A DNA stretch of 36,348 bases from Pseudomonadota bacterium (GCA_023426365.1 JAFAAW010000072.1:1-36348), one strand, 5' to 3'; positions 9,667 through 17,777 are shown, numbered from the stretch's first letter. Notes: generated from the letters alone by a model not told the origin. Program-made: numbers and translations.

Positions 9667-11688
9667 ATGACCGGCAGAAGTGCTCTCCAACCCCGTGCCG
9701 CCGCTCTGGTGGGGCCGTTCAGCGGCGGCAAGACGTCGCTGCTCGAGGCCCTGCTGTTCCGTGCCGGCGCCATCCCCCGCCAGGGTCGCATCAAGGACGG
9801 CAGCACCTTCGGCGATTCCAGCCCCGAGGCCCGGCACCGCCAGATGAGCGTGGAGCCCAACGTGGCGGTGACCGACTACCTGGGCGAGCGCTGGTCGCTG
9901 ATCGATTGCCCCGGCTCGGTGGAATTCCTGCAAGACACCTATAATGCGCTGTCCGTGGTCGATGCGGCCGTGGTGGTGGTCGAACCCGACCCCGCGCGCG
10001 CGGTCATGGTGGCGCCGCTGCTGAAATTCCTGGACGAACGCCGCATCCCGCATCTGCTGTTCATCAACAAGGTGGACGGCAACGGCGCCCGCCTGAAAGA
10101 GGCGCTGGAGGCGCTGCAGGCGGTCAGCGAGCGTCCGCTGGTACTGCGCGAGGTGCCGATCCGCGAAGGCGACAAGGTGGTCGGCTTCGTCGATCTGGTT
10201 AGCGAACGGGCCTACAAGTACCGCCCCGGCCAGACCTCGGACCTGATCCAGATCCCCGACGCGCTGAAGGACGAGGAACGACAGGCCCGCCAGGAAATGC
10301 TGGAACATCTGGCCGATTACGACGACCACCTGATGGAGGAACTGCTGGAGGACGTCCAGCCGCCGAACGAGGAGGTCTATGGCGATCTGGCCAAGGACCT
10401 GGCCGAGGATCTGATCGTGCCGGTGTTCTTCGGCTCGGCCGAGGCGGACGCCGGCATCACCCGGCTGTGGAAGGCGCTGCGCCACGAGGTGCCGGCGCCC
10501 GAGGCTGCCGCCGCGCGCCTGGGCATCGACGCCGGTGGCGCCGCCTCGGCCCGGGTGTTCAAGACCCTTCATGCCGCCCATACGGGCAAGCTGTCCTTTG
10601 CCCGCATCCTGGCCGGCGAGTTCGCCGACAACCAGACGGTGGAGGCGGGGCGCATCTCCGGCCTGTTCAGCCCGGCGCCCGGCGGGCTGTCCAAGGTGGC
10701 CAAGGCCGGCGTGGGCGAGGTGGTGGCGTTCGGCAAGCTGGACGTCGCCACCGGCGCCACCGTCGGCGCCGCCCCGCTGGCCTCGGATCCCCCCTTCGTG
10801 CTGGAGCCGCTGTTCGGTCTGGCGCTGGCCGCCGAGAAGAAGGGCGACGACGTCAAGCTGACCGGCGCGCTGGCCAAGCTGGTGGAGGAAGACGGCTCCT
10901 ACCGGCTGGAGCAGAGCGCGGAATTCAGCGAACTGGTGCTGTGGGGGCAGGGCGAAATCCACCTGCAGGTCGCGCTCGAGCGGCTGAAAAGCCGGTTCAA
11001 TCTGGCGGTGACCACGGCGCGGCCGACCGTCCCCTACAAGGAGACCATCCGCAAACCGACCACGGTGCATGGCCGCCACAAGAAGCAGTCGGGCGGGCAC
11101 GGCCAGTTCGGCGACGTCCACATCGGCATCCGGCCGCAGCCGCGCGGCCACGGCTTCGCCTTCGAGGACAGGATCGTCGGCGGCGCCATCCCGCGCCAGT
11201 ACATCCCGGCGGTCGAGGAAGGCGTGCGCGACTTCCTGCGCCAGGGGCCGCTGGGCTTTCCGGTGGTGGACGTGGCGGTGGCGCTGACCGATGGCAGCTT
11301 CCACGCCGTGGACAGTTCGGACATGGCGTTCAAGACCGCCGCCCGTTTGGCCATGACCGAGGGCTTGCCGCAATGCGAGCCGATCCTGCTGGAACCCATC
11401 CTCAAGGTCGAGGTGTCGGTGCCCGCCGAATACACCTCCAAGGCCCAGCGCATCATCTCGGGCCGGCGCGGGCAGATCCTGGGCTATGACGCCAAGCCGG
11501 GCTGGCCCGGCTGGGATGCGGTGGCGGCCTATCTGCCGCAGGCGGAAATGGGCGACCTGATCGTGGAGTTGCGGTCGCTGACCATGGGGGTCGGCACCTT
11601 CCTGTGGGCGTTCGACCACCTGCAGGAACTGACCGGCCGCGCCGCCGACAAGGTGGTGGAGGACCGCAAGCGCGCCCTGGCCGGTTGA
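9667..11688 (+). CDS. Elongation factor G-like translational GTPase (EF-G2 type)
   Basis: A 673-aa protein with EF-G architecture: GTPase domain, beta-barrel domain II, then domains III-V. G1 is GPFSGGKTS (residues 16-24) and G4 is NKVD (134-137). G3 is DCPGS (80-84) instead of DTPGH, so the His that positions the hydrolytic water in EF-Tu and EF-G is a Ser. The switch I region reads RQMSVEP instead of the usual RGIT. These changes mark the EF-G-like paralogue family and not canonical fusA, which normally sits with rpsL/rpsG/tufA and is absent here. Domain IV is present (GRHKKQSGGHGQFGDVHI). The paralogue probably binds ribosomes or GTP with altered hydrolysis; its exact role is unknown. GAGGGAGGG precedes the ATG. 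The stop is embedded in a short 14-bp-period repeat. Confidence 0.9.
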   Translation: MTGRSALQPRAAALVGPFSGGKTSLLEALLFRAGAIPRQGRIKDGSTFGDSSPEARHRQMSVEPNVAVTDYLGERWSLIDCPGSVEFLQDTYNALSVVDAAVVVVEPDPARAVMVAPLLKFLDERRIPHLLFINKVDGNGARLKEALEALQAVSERPLVLREVPIREGDKVVGFVDLVSERAYKYRPGQTSDLIQIPDALKDEERQARQEMLEHLADYDDHLMEELLEDVQPPNEEVYGDLAKDLAEDLIVPVFFGSAEADAGITRLWKALRHEVPAPEAAAARLGIDAGGAASARVFKTLHAAHTGKLSFARILAGEFADNQTVEAGRISGLFSPAPGGLSKVAKAGVGEVVAFGKLDVATGATVGAAPLASDPPFVLEPLFGLALAAEKKGDDVKLTGALAKLVEEDGSYRLEQSAEFSELVLWGQGEIHLQVALERLKSRFNLAVTTARPTVPYKETIRKPTTVHGRHKKQSGGHGQFGDVHIGIRPQPRGHGFAFEDRIVGGAIPRQYIPAVEEGVRDFLRQGPLGFPVVDVAVALTDGSFHAVDSSDMAFKTAARLAMTEGLPQCEPILLEPILKVEVSVPAEYTSKAQRIISGRRGQILGYDAKPGWPGWDAVAAYLPQAEMGDLIVELRSLTMGVGTFLWAFDHLQELTGRAADKVVEDRKRALAG

Positions 11689-11704
11689 CCGTGGCCGGTT
11701 GACC
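11678..11704 (+). repeat. Short tandem repeat across the EF-G-like stop codon
   Basis: TGGCCGGTTGACC occurs at 11678-11690 and 11692-11704 (14-bp period), with a weaker third copy near 11719. The first copy contains the stop codon TGA at 11686-11688, so a one-unit duplication has no effect on the protein. Confidence 0.7.
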
Positions 11705-11762
11705 TTGGCCGCATGTCTCCGGCCGGTTGCCCCTGGCCCCGCGCGGGCGGGCTTCTCCTTCC

Positions 11763-11785
11763 GGGGCGGGTTCCATGCCCGCCCC
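11763..11785 (+). other. GC-rich hairpin upstream of the ferritin-like gene
   Basis: A perfect 8-bp stem (11763-11770 with 11778-11785) encloses a 7-nt loop. No T-run follows. It lies 11 bp before the second, T-tailed hairpin, so a transcript entering this spacer would meet two stable stem-loops in a row. Confidence 0.6.
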
Positions 11786-11796
11786 GCACCGACCAT

Positions 11797-11831
11797 ATCC
11801 CCCGGTGACCCACACTCACCGGGGGATTTTT
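11797..11831 (+). terminator. Terminator-like hairpin that contains the ribosome binding site of the next gene
   Basis: A perfect 12-bp stem (11797-11808 with 11816-11827) encloses a 7-nt loop, and the 3' arm leads into five T (11827-11831). The ATG of the ferritin-like gene begins at 11833. The 3' arm contains GGGGGA (11821-11826), at proper spacing the only plausible Shine-Dalgarno sequence for that gene. The hairpin can therefore both end transcription from the EF-G-like gene and mask the ribosome binding site. Expression of the downstream gene would need read-through or unfolding. Confidence 0.75.
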
Positions 11832-11832
11832 C

Positions 11833-12165
11833 ATGGCCGAAGCCTGGCATGCGCCCTATGACAAGCTGTCGCGCGAGACCATCACCCTGCATCAATGCCT
11901 GCGTTCGCTGATGGAGGAACTGGAGGCGGTGGACTGGTATCGCCAGCGCGCCGATGACTGCGCCGACCCGCAGCTCAAGGCCATCTTGCTGCACAACATG
12001 CGCGAGGAGATCGAGCACGCCTGCATGACCCTGGAATGGCTGCGGCGCAACCATCCCGACTTTGCCGCACAGATGGACACCTATCTGTACAGCCACGGCG
12101 ACATCACCGAGGTGGAGGAGCGTGCCGAGGCCGGCGGCGGGCGCAGCGACCCCACGCGGGCGTAG
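11833..12165 (+). CDS. Encapsulated-ferritin (EncFtn) family protein, without a visible targeting tail
   Basis: A 110-aa two-helix ferritin-like protein. LMEELEAVDWYRQR (26-39) and HNMREEIEHACMTLEWLRRN (54-73) match the EncFtn family, whose R. rubrum member oxidises iron inside an encapsulin shell. From memory of that protein, its di-iron ligands Glu32, Glu62 and His65 correspond to E29, E59 and H62 here. The flanking acidic and aromatic residues E28, E31, W35, Y36, E58 and E61 are kept. EncFtn dimers assemble into an annular decamer, each site formed at a subunit interface. The C-terminus (ERAEAGGGRSDPTRA) lacks the usual encapsulin-docking LTVGSLR-like motif, and no encapsulin gene lies in the window. 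The start is the ATG at 11833 with GGGGGA upstream, held in a hairpin. Confidence in family is high, in the free-standing role low. Confidence 0.88.
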   Translation: MAEAWHAPYDKLSRETITLHQCLRSLMEELEAVDWYRQRADDCADPQLKAILLHNMREEIEHACMTLEWLRRNHPDFAAQMDTYLYSHGDITEVEERAEAGGGRSDPTRA

Positions 12166-12253
12166 AAGAAGGCGGATTGACACCTACCGGCCCTTGACAG
12201 GGCGGGGGCGGGTTTGTGAATGTCGCTTCCCCCTTGCCGAGGACATGAGACAT

Positions 12254-13453
12254 ATGCGCTATCGCCCGCCTGCCGTCGTGCCGCTGGACCGTATCCTGCC
12301 GGATGAGCCGCTGCTGATGATGGGGGCCGGCCCGGTGCCGATCCCGGCCCGCGTGGCCGAGGCCAATTCCATCGTCATCAACCATCTGGGCGAGACCATG
12401 AACCGGGTCATCGAACAGGTGAAGGAGATGGCCCGCTACGTCTTCCAGACCCAGTCGGCGCGCGTGCTGGGCGTCGCCGGCCCGGCCTCGGGCGCCATGG
12501 AAATGGCCGTCTGCAACCTAGTCGAGCCGGGCACCAAGGTGCTCAGCGTGTGCAACGGCTATTTCAGCCGCCGGCTGGCCGAGATGGCGGTGCGCTGCGG
12601 CGCCGAGGTGGCGACGCTGGAAATCGGCATGACCGAGACCGCCGATCCCGCCCTGGTGGAGGAGGCCATCCGCCGCGAGCGCCCGGCCGTGCTGACCCTG
12701 GTGCAGGGCGAGACCTCGAACACCGTGTGGAACCGCCATCTGCCGGAAATCGCGGCGGTGGGCCGCAAGTACGATTGCCTGGTGGTGGTGGACGCCGTGT
12801 GCACGCTGTCCACCATGCCCATGGAAATGGACGCCTGGGGCGTGGACGCGGTGATCACCGGCGGCCAGAAGGGCCTGTCCTCCATTCCCGGCGTGTCGCT
12901 GCTGGCCTTTTCCGAACTGGCGTGGAAGCGCATCGAAAGCCGCAACGCCCCCATGGCCCATTGGTGCCTGGACGCGCGGCTGGCCGATCGCTTCTGGAAC
13001 CTGAAATCCTATCACTACACCGCGCCCGTCTCGGGCATCATGGCCATCCACGAGGCGCTGCGCCTGATCTGCACCGAAACCCTGCCGGCCCGCTTCCACC
13101 GCCACGAGACCAGCTCGCGCGCCCTCCAGGGCGGCGTCCAGGCCATGGGCCTGGACCTGTTCGTGCCCGAGGACGCGCGCCTGAATTCCGTGGTCGGCAT
13201 CCGACTGCCCGCCGGCGTGAACGGCGATTCGGTGCGCAACCACATGTCGCAGGTCTATCGCGTCGAAGTGTCGGGCGCCTTCGGCCTCGACATCCTGCGC
13301 ATCGGCCAGATGGGCGAACAATGCCGGGCGCACCACATCTTCCGCACCCTGCACGCCTTCGGCTCGTCCCTGCGGGCGGCCGGCGCCAAGATCGACCTGC
13401 CGGCGGGCGTGGCCGAACTGGAGCGCATCCTGGCCGAGGGACAGGTGGGCTGA
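12254..13453 (+). CDS. Class V PLP aminotransferase, alanine/serine-glyoxylate (pyruvate) type
   Basis: A 399-aa fold-type I aminotransferase. Marks are the N-terminal MMGAGPVPIP, the PLP-phosphate contact region GPASGAMEMA, the PLP-ring Asp in VVVDAVCTLS, and the Schiff-base Lys in GGQKGLS (near residue 205). The family moves amino groups from alanine or serine to glyoxylate or pyruvate; members act in photorespiration-like glycolate salvage and in the serine cycle. The exact donor cannot be read from sequence. The ATG at 12254 has GAGGA ten nt upstream; an in-frame ATG at 12245 is almost in contact with it and is less likely. The gene follows the ferritin-like gene by 88 bp on the same strand. 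glyA elsewhere in the window would link to it through glycine and serine, but the two are not adjacent. Confidence 0.88.
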   Translation: MRYRPPAVVPLDRILPDEPLLMMGAGPVPIPARVAEANSIVINHLGETMNRVIEQVKEMARYVFQTQSARVLGVAGPASGAMEMAVCNLVEPGTKVLSVCNGYFSRRLAEMAVRCGAEVATLEIGMTETADPALVEEAIRRERPAVLTLVQGETSNTVWNRHLPEIAAVGRKYDCLVVVDAVCTLSTMPMEMDAWGVDAVITGGQKGLSSIPGVSLLAFSELAWKRIESRNAPMAHWCLDARLADRFWNLKSYHYTAPVSGIMAIHEALRLICTETLPARFHRHETSSRALQGGVQAMGLDLFVPEDARLNSVVGIRLPAGVNGDSVRNHMSQVYRVEVSGAFGLDILRIGQMGEQCRAHHIFRTLHAFGSSLRAAGAKIDLPAGVAELERILAEGQVG

Positions 13454-13500
13454 GGCTCGTTCGCCTGCTCCATTTACCCTTACGGCGAAAAGTGTTAATT

Positions 13501-13553
13501 CCCCTGGACCAAAGTATCAATCCAGGGGCGCTCGTGTCCTGATGCTGGACACG
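13501..13553 (+). other. Two adjacent stem-loops in the spacer after the aminotransferase gene
   Basis: The first hairpin is CCCCTGGA (13501-13508) with TCCAGGGG (13521-13528) and a 12-nt AT-rich loop. The second is CGTGTCC (13533-13539) with GGACACG (13547-13553) and a 7-nt loop. No T-run follows. The 317-bp spacer 13454-13770 holds no gene I can support. The pair could be a structured 5' leader of the response regulator gene, a processed end of the aminotransferase mRNA, or a small RNA. Confidence 0.5.
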
Positions 13554-13770
13554 GGCGAAACGGCGGCATGGACGCGTTCCGTCATGGGGAAAACGGCCGG
13601 CTCGGGCCGGTGGCGACAGGTCGGGGGACGGCCGGCGCCGCCGCGTCCGATGGCCCCGGCCGCCCGGTGCCGTGCCGTGCGCCGTGCCGCGTGCCGGTCG
13701 GGCCATGGCGCCGACCGTCGCCCCCTGGGTGCTTCACCATTGCCTTTCCCGTGATCGACGAGGTGGCGTG

Positions 13771-14205
13771 ATGATCCCCGAATATCGCATCTTGGTGGTG
13801 GACGACGATCCGGGCGACACCCGCATGATCCAGCTTGCGGTGGCGGAATCGTCCTTTCCCTGCCAGATCGTCACCGCCGCCAACGGACGCGAGGCGCTGA
13901 GCCTTCTGCATCAGGCGGGCAGCGGCCCCGACCGGCCCGACCTGATCCTGCTGGATCTCAACATGCCGCAGATGAACGGCCAGGAAACCCTGCGCGCCAT
14001 CAAGGCGGACCCCAGGCTGGCGGCCATTCCGGTGGTGGTGATGACCACGTCCTTGGCCGGGCGCGACATCGAGGACAGCTATGCCCTGGGTGCGTCCGGC
14101 TTCGTCACCAAACCCATGGACATGGAATCCTTTTTCGAGGCGATCCACCGGGTCGAGGAATATTGGTTCCGCACCGTGCGGCGGCCGCATGATCGTCTGG
14201 CATGA
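13771..14205 (+). CDS. Single-domain response regulator (Rcp1-like receiver)
   Basis: A 144-aa receiver. The acidic cluster D11-D13 (VVDDDPGD), phospho-acceptor D62 (LLDLNMPQMNG), T92/T93 (VVMTTSLAG) and K114 (FVTKPMDM) are all present. Length and the VDDDPGD start resemble Rcp1-type regulators, which are phosphorylated by hybrid or phytochrome-like kinases. No kinase lies beside it. The ATG at 13771 has GAGG at 7-nt effective spacing; a longer frame upstream has no ribosome binding site. The GGDEF-EAL gene starts 96 bp downstream on the same strand, so the regulator may act on c-di-GMP turnover, but a palindrome in that gap suggests separate control. Confidence 0.88.
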   Translation: MIPEYRILVVDDDPGDTRMIQLAVAESSFPCQIVTAANGREALSLLHQAGSGPDRPDLILLDLNMPQMNGQETLRAIKADPRLAAIPVVVMTTSLAGRDIEDSYALGASGFVTKPMDMESFFEAIHRVEEYWFRTVRRPHDRLA

Positions 14206-14263
14206 TTTCAACGCGGGGTCGGGCAGGTGTGCAAGCATGGCTCAGTCCCTGTCCCTAACGATC

Positions 14264-14275
14264 ATACCATGGTAT
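14264..14275. promoter_or_regulatory. 12-bp perfect palindrome upstream of the GGDEF-EAL gene
   Basis: ATACCATGGTAT at 14264-14275 is self-complementary and lies 26 bp before the GTG at 14302. CCTAA (14254-14258) and TTAGG (14275-14279) add a looser outer symmetry. It could be an operator. There is no match to a binding site I know. Confidence 0.35.
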
Positions 14276-14301
14276 TAGGTGGGCCTCGTCTCTTCGGCTA
14301 A

Positions 14302-16605
14302 GTGTCCCCTCTCCCCATCGTGCCTGCCAAATCCACGCCCCCCGCACTTGCCGCCCAGTCCGGCCCCGCCTTCTCGCAACGGCTTCTGGTGGCCACCGTG
14401 CTGCTGTTCCTGTGGGGCGGCTTCGCGATCCTGCTCGGCTACGACCTCAAGGCGTCGCGCGACGCCGAATACGACGCCATGTTCCGCGATGCCGACAACC
14501 TGGCCCGCCTGCTGGACCGGCATCTCAGTTCGTCGGTGGAAAAGATCGACATCGTGCTGCGCCAGACCGCGCGCGACTATGCCGACCAGATGGCGGCGGA
14601 TGCGGCGGCGCCGGACCGTGCCGCCGCCAACAGGGACCTGTTGCAGCGCATGGACAGCATCCCCGAGGCGCAGGCGCTCAGCCTGCGGATCGTGGATGCG
14701 GACGGCAAGGTGCGCTGGAGCGCGGGCGACGGCGCGGCCCTGCCCAACGTCCAGGTCGGCGACCGCAACTATTTCCTGCGCCACAAATCCGACCCCGAGA
14801 CCGGGCTGGTGATCTCGGAACCCATCATGTCGCGCATCACCGGCCAGTGGGTGATGGTTCTCAGCCGCCGCCTGCCCGCGCCGGACGGCCGTTTCACCGG
14901 TCTGGCCCAGGCGGCCATCCGCGCCGACCACATCCAGTTCCTGTTCGAAACCCTGAACATCGGCCAGAACGGGTCGATCGCGCTTTACGACACCGACATG
15001 CGGCTGGTGGCCCGCCACCCGGTCGATCCCAACCAGTTGGGGCGCGCCTATCCGCTGACCCATATCATCGAGGGGCTGCAGGCGGGGCGCGAGAGCGGCA
15101 CCTACAGCGTGGTGTCGCGGGTGGACGGCGTCGAGCGCGAATACACCTATCGCAAGCTCGGCCATCTGCCCTTCGTGGTGCTGATCGGCCTGGCGCCCCA
15201 GGATTTCCTGGCGGCGTGGTGGCGCAAGGCGCTGTTCTATGCCGTCAGCCTGCTGGCGCTGACGGTGGAGCTGGCGGGGCTGATCTGGCTGGCGCGCAAG
15301 TTCTCGCACGATCGCATCAGCTATCTGGTCACCCATGACAGCCTGACCGACCTGCCCAACCATCACCTGCTGGAAGACCATCTGCCGCGCCCGGGCGACA
15401 TCGACGGGCATGGCCCCATGGCGCTGCTGGCGGTCGATCTCGACCACTTCAAGAACATCAACGACACCCTGGGGCACGAGGTGGGCGACCGCCTGCTGCG
15501 CGCGCTGGCCGAACGGCTGCGCTCGGCCCTGCGCGACACCGATACCGTCACCCGCCAGGGCGGCGACGAATTCGTGGTCCTGCTCAAGGGGGTGCAGGGC
15601 AGCGAGCTGGTGGCGCAGCGCGCCGGCCAGTTGCTGGACACCGTGGCGCGGCCGTTCCTGATCGACGGGCGCGAGTTGGTGACCACCGCCTCCATCGGCA
15701 TCGCGCTGTTCCCGGCGGACGGTGCCGATCTGGGTACGCTGCTCAAGAACGCCGACACCGCGCTGCATCAGGCCAAGGCGGTGGGGCGCAACACCTATCA
15801 GTTCTTCGCCACCGAAATGAACGCCCGCGTCGCCGCGCGGCTGGAAACCGAGGGCAAGCTGCGCAAGGCGTTGCCGCGCCAGGAACTGATGCTGCACTAC
15901 CAGCCGCAATTTGAAACCGCCAGCCGCCGGCTGGTGGGCTTCGAGGCGCTGCTGCGCTGGCAGCCGCCCGAGGGCGGCATGGTGCCGCCGGGCCGTTTCA
16001 TCCCCATCGCCGAGGAGACCGGCCTGATCGTCCCCATCGGGGAATGGGTCCTGCGCCAGGCCTGCCTTCAGAACAAGGCGTGGCAGGACATGGGCCTGCC
16101 GCCGGTGGTGATGGCGGTCAACCTGTCGGCGGTGCAGTTCCGCCAGACCGATCTGGTCGCCATGGTCCGCGCCATCCTGGCGGATACCGGGCTGGAACCG
16201 CGCTGGCTGGAGCTGGAGGTGACGGAAAGCGTGCTGATGCACGACATCGAGCGCGTCATCGCCATCCTGCACGACCTCAAGGCGCTGGGCGTGCAATTGT
16301 CCATCGACGATTTCGGCACCGGCTATTCGTCGCTCAGCTATCTCAAGCGCTTTCCCATCGACAAGATCAAGATCGACCAGTCCTTCGTGCGCGACGTGGA
16401 ACGGTCGTCCGACGATGCCGCCATCGTCCAGGCGGTGATCGCCATCGCCAACCGCATGGGCATGCGCGCCATCGCCGAGGGCGTCGAGACCGGCGACCAC
16501 CTGGACTGCCTGCATGCCTTCGGCTGCGACGAGGTGCAGGGTTTCCTGTTCAGCCCCGCCGTCGCCCCCGATCAGGCCGAGCGCTTCTTCACCTCCGACA
16601 CCTGA
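14302..16605 (+). CDS. Membrane sensor GGDEF-EAL protein (c-di-GMP synthase/phosphodiesterase)
   Basis: A 767-aa protein. A membrane helix near 27-46 and another near 309-331 flank a periplasmic sensor of about 260 residues of Cache-like pattern (VDADGKVRWS, DRNYFLRHKSDPETGLVIS, ALYDTDMRLVARHP). The GGDEF domain has an intact GGDEF (420-424) and an RxxD inhibitory site (R411-D414) five residues before it. The EAL domain has EALLRW (E548), NLSAVQF, DDFGTG (669-674), KIKIDQSF and EGVET (726-730), all expected for an active phosphodiesterase. Both activities are therefore possible; which dominates cannot be read. The start is GTG at 14302, immediately after an in-frame TAA; no strong ribosome binding site is seen. 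It converges on the HD-GYP gene, 50 bp away, and lies beside the chemotaxis operon. Confidence 0.93.
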   Translation: MSPLPIVPAKSTPPALAAQSGPAFSQRLLVATVLLFLWGGFAILLGYDLKASRDAEYDAMFRDADNLARLLDRHLSSSVEKIDIVLRQTARDYADQMAADAAAPDRAAANRDLLQRMDSIPEAQALSLRIVDADGKVRWSAGDGAALPNVQVGDRNYFLRHKSDPETGLVISEPIMSRITGQWVMVLSRRLPAPDGRFTGLAQAAIRADHIQFLFETLNIGQNGSIALYDTDMRLVARHPVDPNQLGRAYPLTHIIEGLQAGRESGTYSVVSRVDGVEREYTYRKLGHLPFVVLIGLAPQDFLAAWWRKALFYAVSLLALTVELAGLIWLARKFSHDRISYLVTHDSLTDLPNHHLLEDHLPRPGDIDGHGPMALLAVDLDHFKNINDTLGHEVGDRLLRALAERLRSALRDTDTVTRQGGDEFVVLLKGVQGSELVAQRAGQLLDTVARPFLIDGRELVTTASIGIALFPADGADLGTLLKNADTALHQAKAVGRNTYQFFATEMNARVAARLETEGKLRKALPRQELMLHYQPQFETASRRLVGFEALLRWQPPEGGMVPPGRFIPIAEETGLIVPIGEWVLRQACLQNKAWQDMGLPPVVMAVNLSAVQFRQTDLVAMVRAILADTGLEPRWLELEVTESVLMHDIERVIAILHDLKALGVQLSIDDFGTGYSSLSYLKRFPIDKIKIDQSFVRDVERSSDDAAIVQAVIAIANRMGMRAIAEGVETGDHLDCLHAFGCDEVQGFLFSPAVAPDQAERFFTSDT

Positions 16606-16655
16606 CCTCCCCTCCTGCGGTTCCGCTGACCGGCAAAGATCCGCGGATGTGGGCG

Positions 16656-17777
16656 TCATCCCCCCAGCGTGCCGAACAGGAAGTTGCGGGCCTCGGCCAG
16701 CATCTGGTCGGAATGGCTGGGTGGCTCGGGCTGGTCGTTCTGGCGGGCGGCCATGTCCTCCACCAGCGGCCATTGCCGCAGGAAGGCATCCACGCAATCG
16801 GGGTCGAAATGACGGCCGCGCTGCTCGACGATGTAGTCGCGCGCCCGCTCCAGCGGCCACGCCGCCTTGTACGGGCGTTCGCTGGTCAGCGCGTCGAACA
16901 CGTCGGCCAGGGCGGCCACCCGGCCCGCCAGCGGGATGTCGTGGCCCTGCAGGCGGTCGGGATAGCCGCTGCCGTCGAAGCGCTCGTGGTGGCTGCGCGC
17001 GATGGTGGCGGCCATCTGGATCAGCGGCGACGAACTGCCCGACAGGATGTCGGCGCCGAAGGCGGCGTGACGGCGCATCAGTTCCTCCTCGTGCGGGGTC
17101 AGCCGGCCCGGCTTCAGCAGGATGTGGTCGGGAATGCCGATCTTGCCGATGTCGTGCATGGGCGCGGCGGCGAAGATCAAATCCACCATCTCGGCCGGCA
17201 GGTCGCGCGCCTCGGCGATCATCCGGCAATAGCCGGCCATGCGCACCAGATGGTGGGCGGTCTCGGGGTCGCGGAACTCGGCGGCGCGCGACAGGATCAG
17301 CACCGCCTCGCGCTCGCGCTCCACCAGCGCGCTGGTGGCCTTGCGCACCTCGTGGCCCAGCCATTGGGCGCGGTCGCTCAGCGCCAGATGGCTCTGATGC
17401 AGTTTCAGCAGGTTGCGCACGCGGGCCAGGAATTCCGCCTCGTCCACCGGCTTGGTGAGAAAGTCGGTGGCGCCCAGCCTGAGCGCCTGGTGGCGGATCT
17501 CGCGCTGGTCGCAGGCAGTGACCATGATCACCGGGACATCGGCCCGCTGGCGGTGCGCCCTGAGCCGCTGGATGAATTGCAGGCCGTTGGGTGCGGGCAT
17601 GTGATAGTCCACCAGCACCAGATCCACGGCGTGGTCCAGGCACCAGTGCAGCGCCACCGCCGAGTCGTGGAACGTCACCACCTCGCAGCCCTGAAGCGGC
17701 GCGAGCATGTGCGACAACGCCTGAATGGCACTGGGACTGTCATCGACGATGACCACGCGCATGATGGCGACCCGCAT
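16656..17777 (-). CDS. Response regulator with HD-GYP domain (RpfG-like c-di-GMP phosphodiesterase)
   Basis: A 373-aa protein. The N-terminal receiver has DD at 12-13, phospho-acceptor D57 (VLVDYHMP) and K109 (FLTKPVDE). The C-terminal HD-GYP domain has the metal-binding HD in APMHDIGKIGIP (208-209), HHERFDGSGYP (263-273) and LADVFDALTS. RpfG-type proteins hydrolyse c-di-GMP to GMP when their receiver is phosphorylated. The C-terminal tail (DQPEPPSHSDQMLAEARNF) is extra. The ATG at 17777 has GGA close upstream; an ATG five codons in (MRVVIVDDS) is an alternative. No cognate kinase is adjacent except CheA, transcribed divergently 0.9 kb away. Control by CheA is possible but is inference. Confidence 0.93.
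   Translation of the reverse strand: MRVAIMRVVIVDDSPSAIQALSHMLAPLQGCEVVTFHDSAVALHWCLDHAVDLVLVDYHMPAPNGLQFIQRLRAHRQRADVPVIMVTACDQREIRHQALRLGATDFLTKPVDEAEFLARVRNLLKLHQSHLALSDRAQWLGHEVRKATSALVEREREAVLILSRAAEFRDPETAHHLVRMAGYCRMIAEARDLPAEMVDLIFAAAPMHDIGKIGIPDHILLKPGRLTPHEEELMRRHAAFGADILSGSSSPLIQMAATIARSHHERFDGSGYPDRLQGHDIPLAGRVAALADVFDALTSERPYKAAWPLERARDYIVEQRGRHFDPDCVDAFLRQWPLVEDMAARQNDQPEPPSHSDQMLAEARNFLFGTLGG

Noticed and set aside
12120..12165. Encapsulin-targeting peptide at the EncFtn C-terminus
   Set aside because: The last residues are Gly/Arg/Asp-rich with no LTVGSLR-like motif.
9637..12183. 848-codon minus-strand frame
   Set aside because: Antisense to the EF-G-like and EncFtn genes, whose motifs are clear; composition is typical of a mirror frame.
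12177..12199. Two TTGACA hexamers 17 bp apart before the aminotransferase gene, as promoter -35 elements
   Set aside because: No acceptable -10 lies 16-18 bp downstream of either.
16606..16655. Bidirectional terminator between the convergent GGDEF-EAL and HD-GYP genes
   Set aside because: Only short GC palindromes and no T-run on either strand.
14275..17643. 1122-codon minus-strand frame
   Set aside because: It covers the GGDEF-EAL gene in antisense; no domain motif and biased composition.
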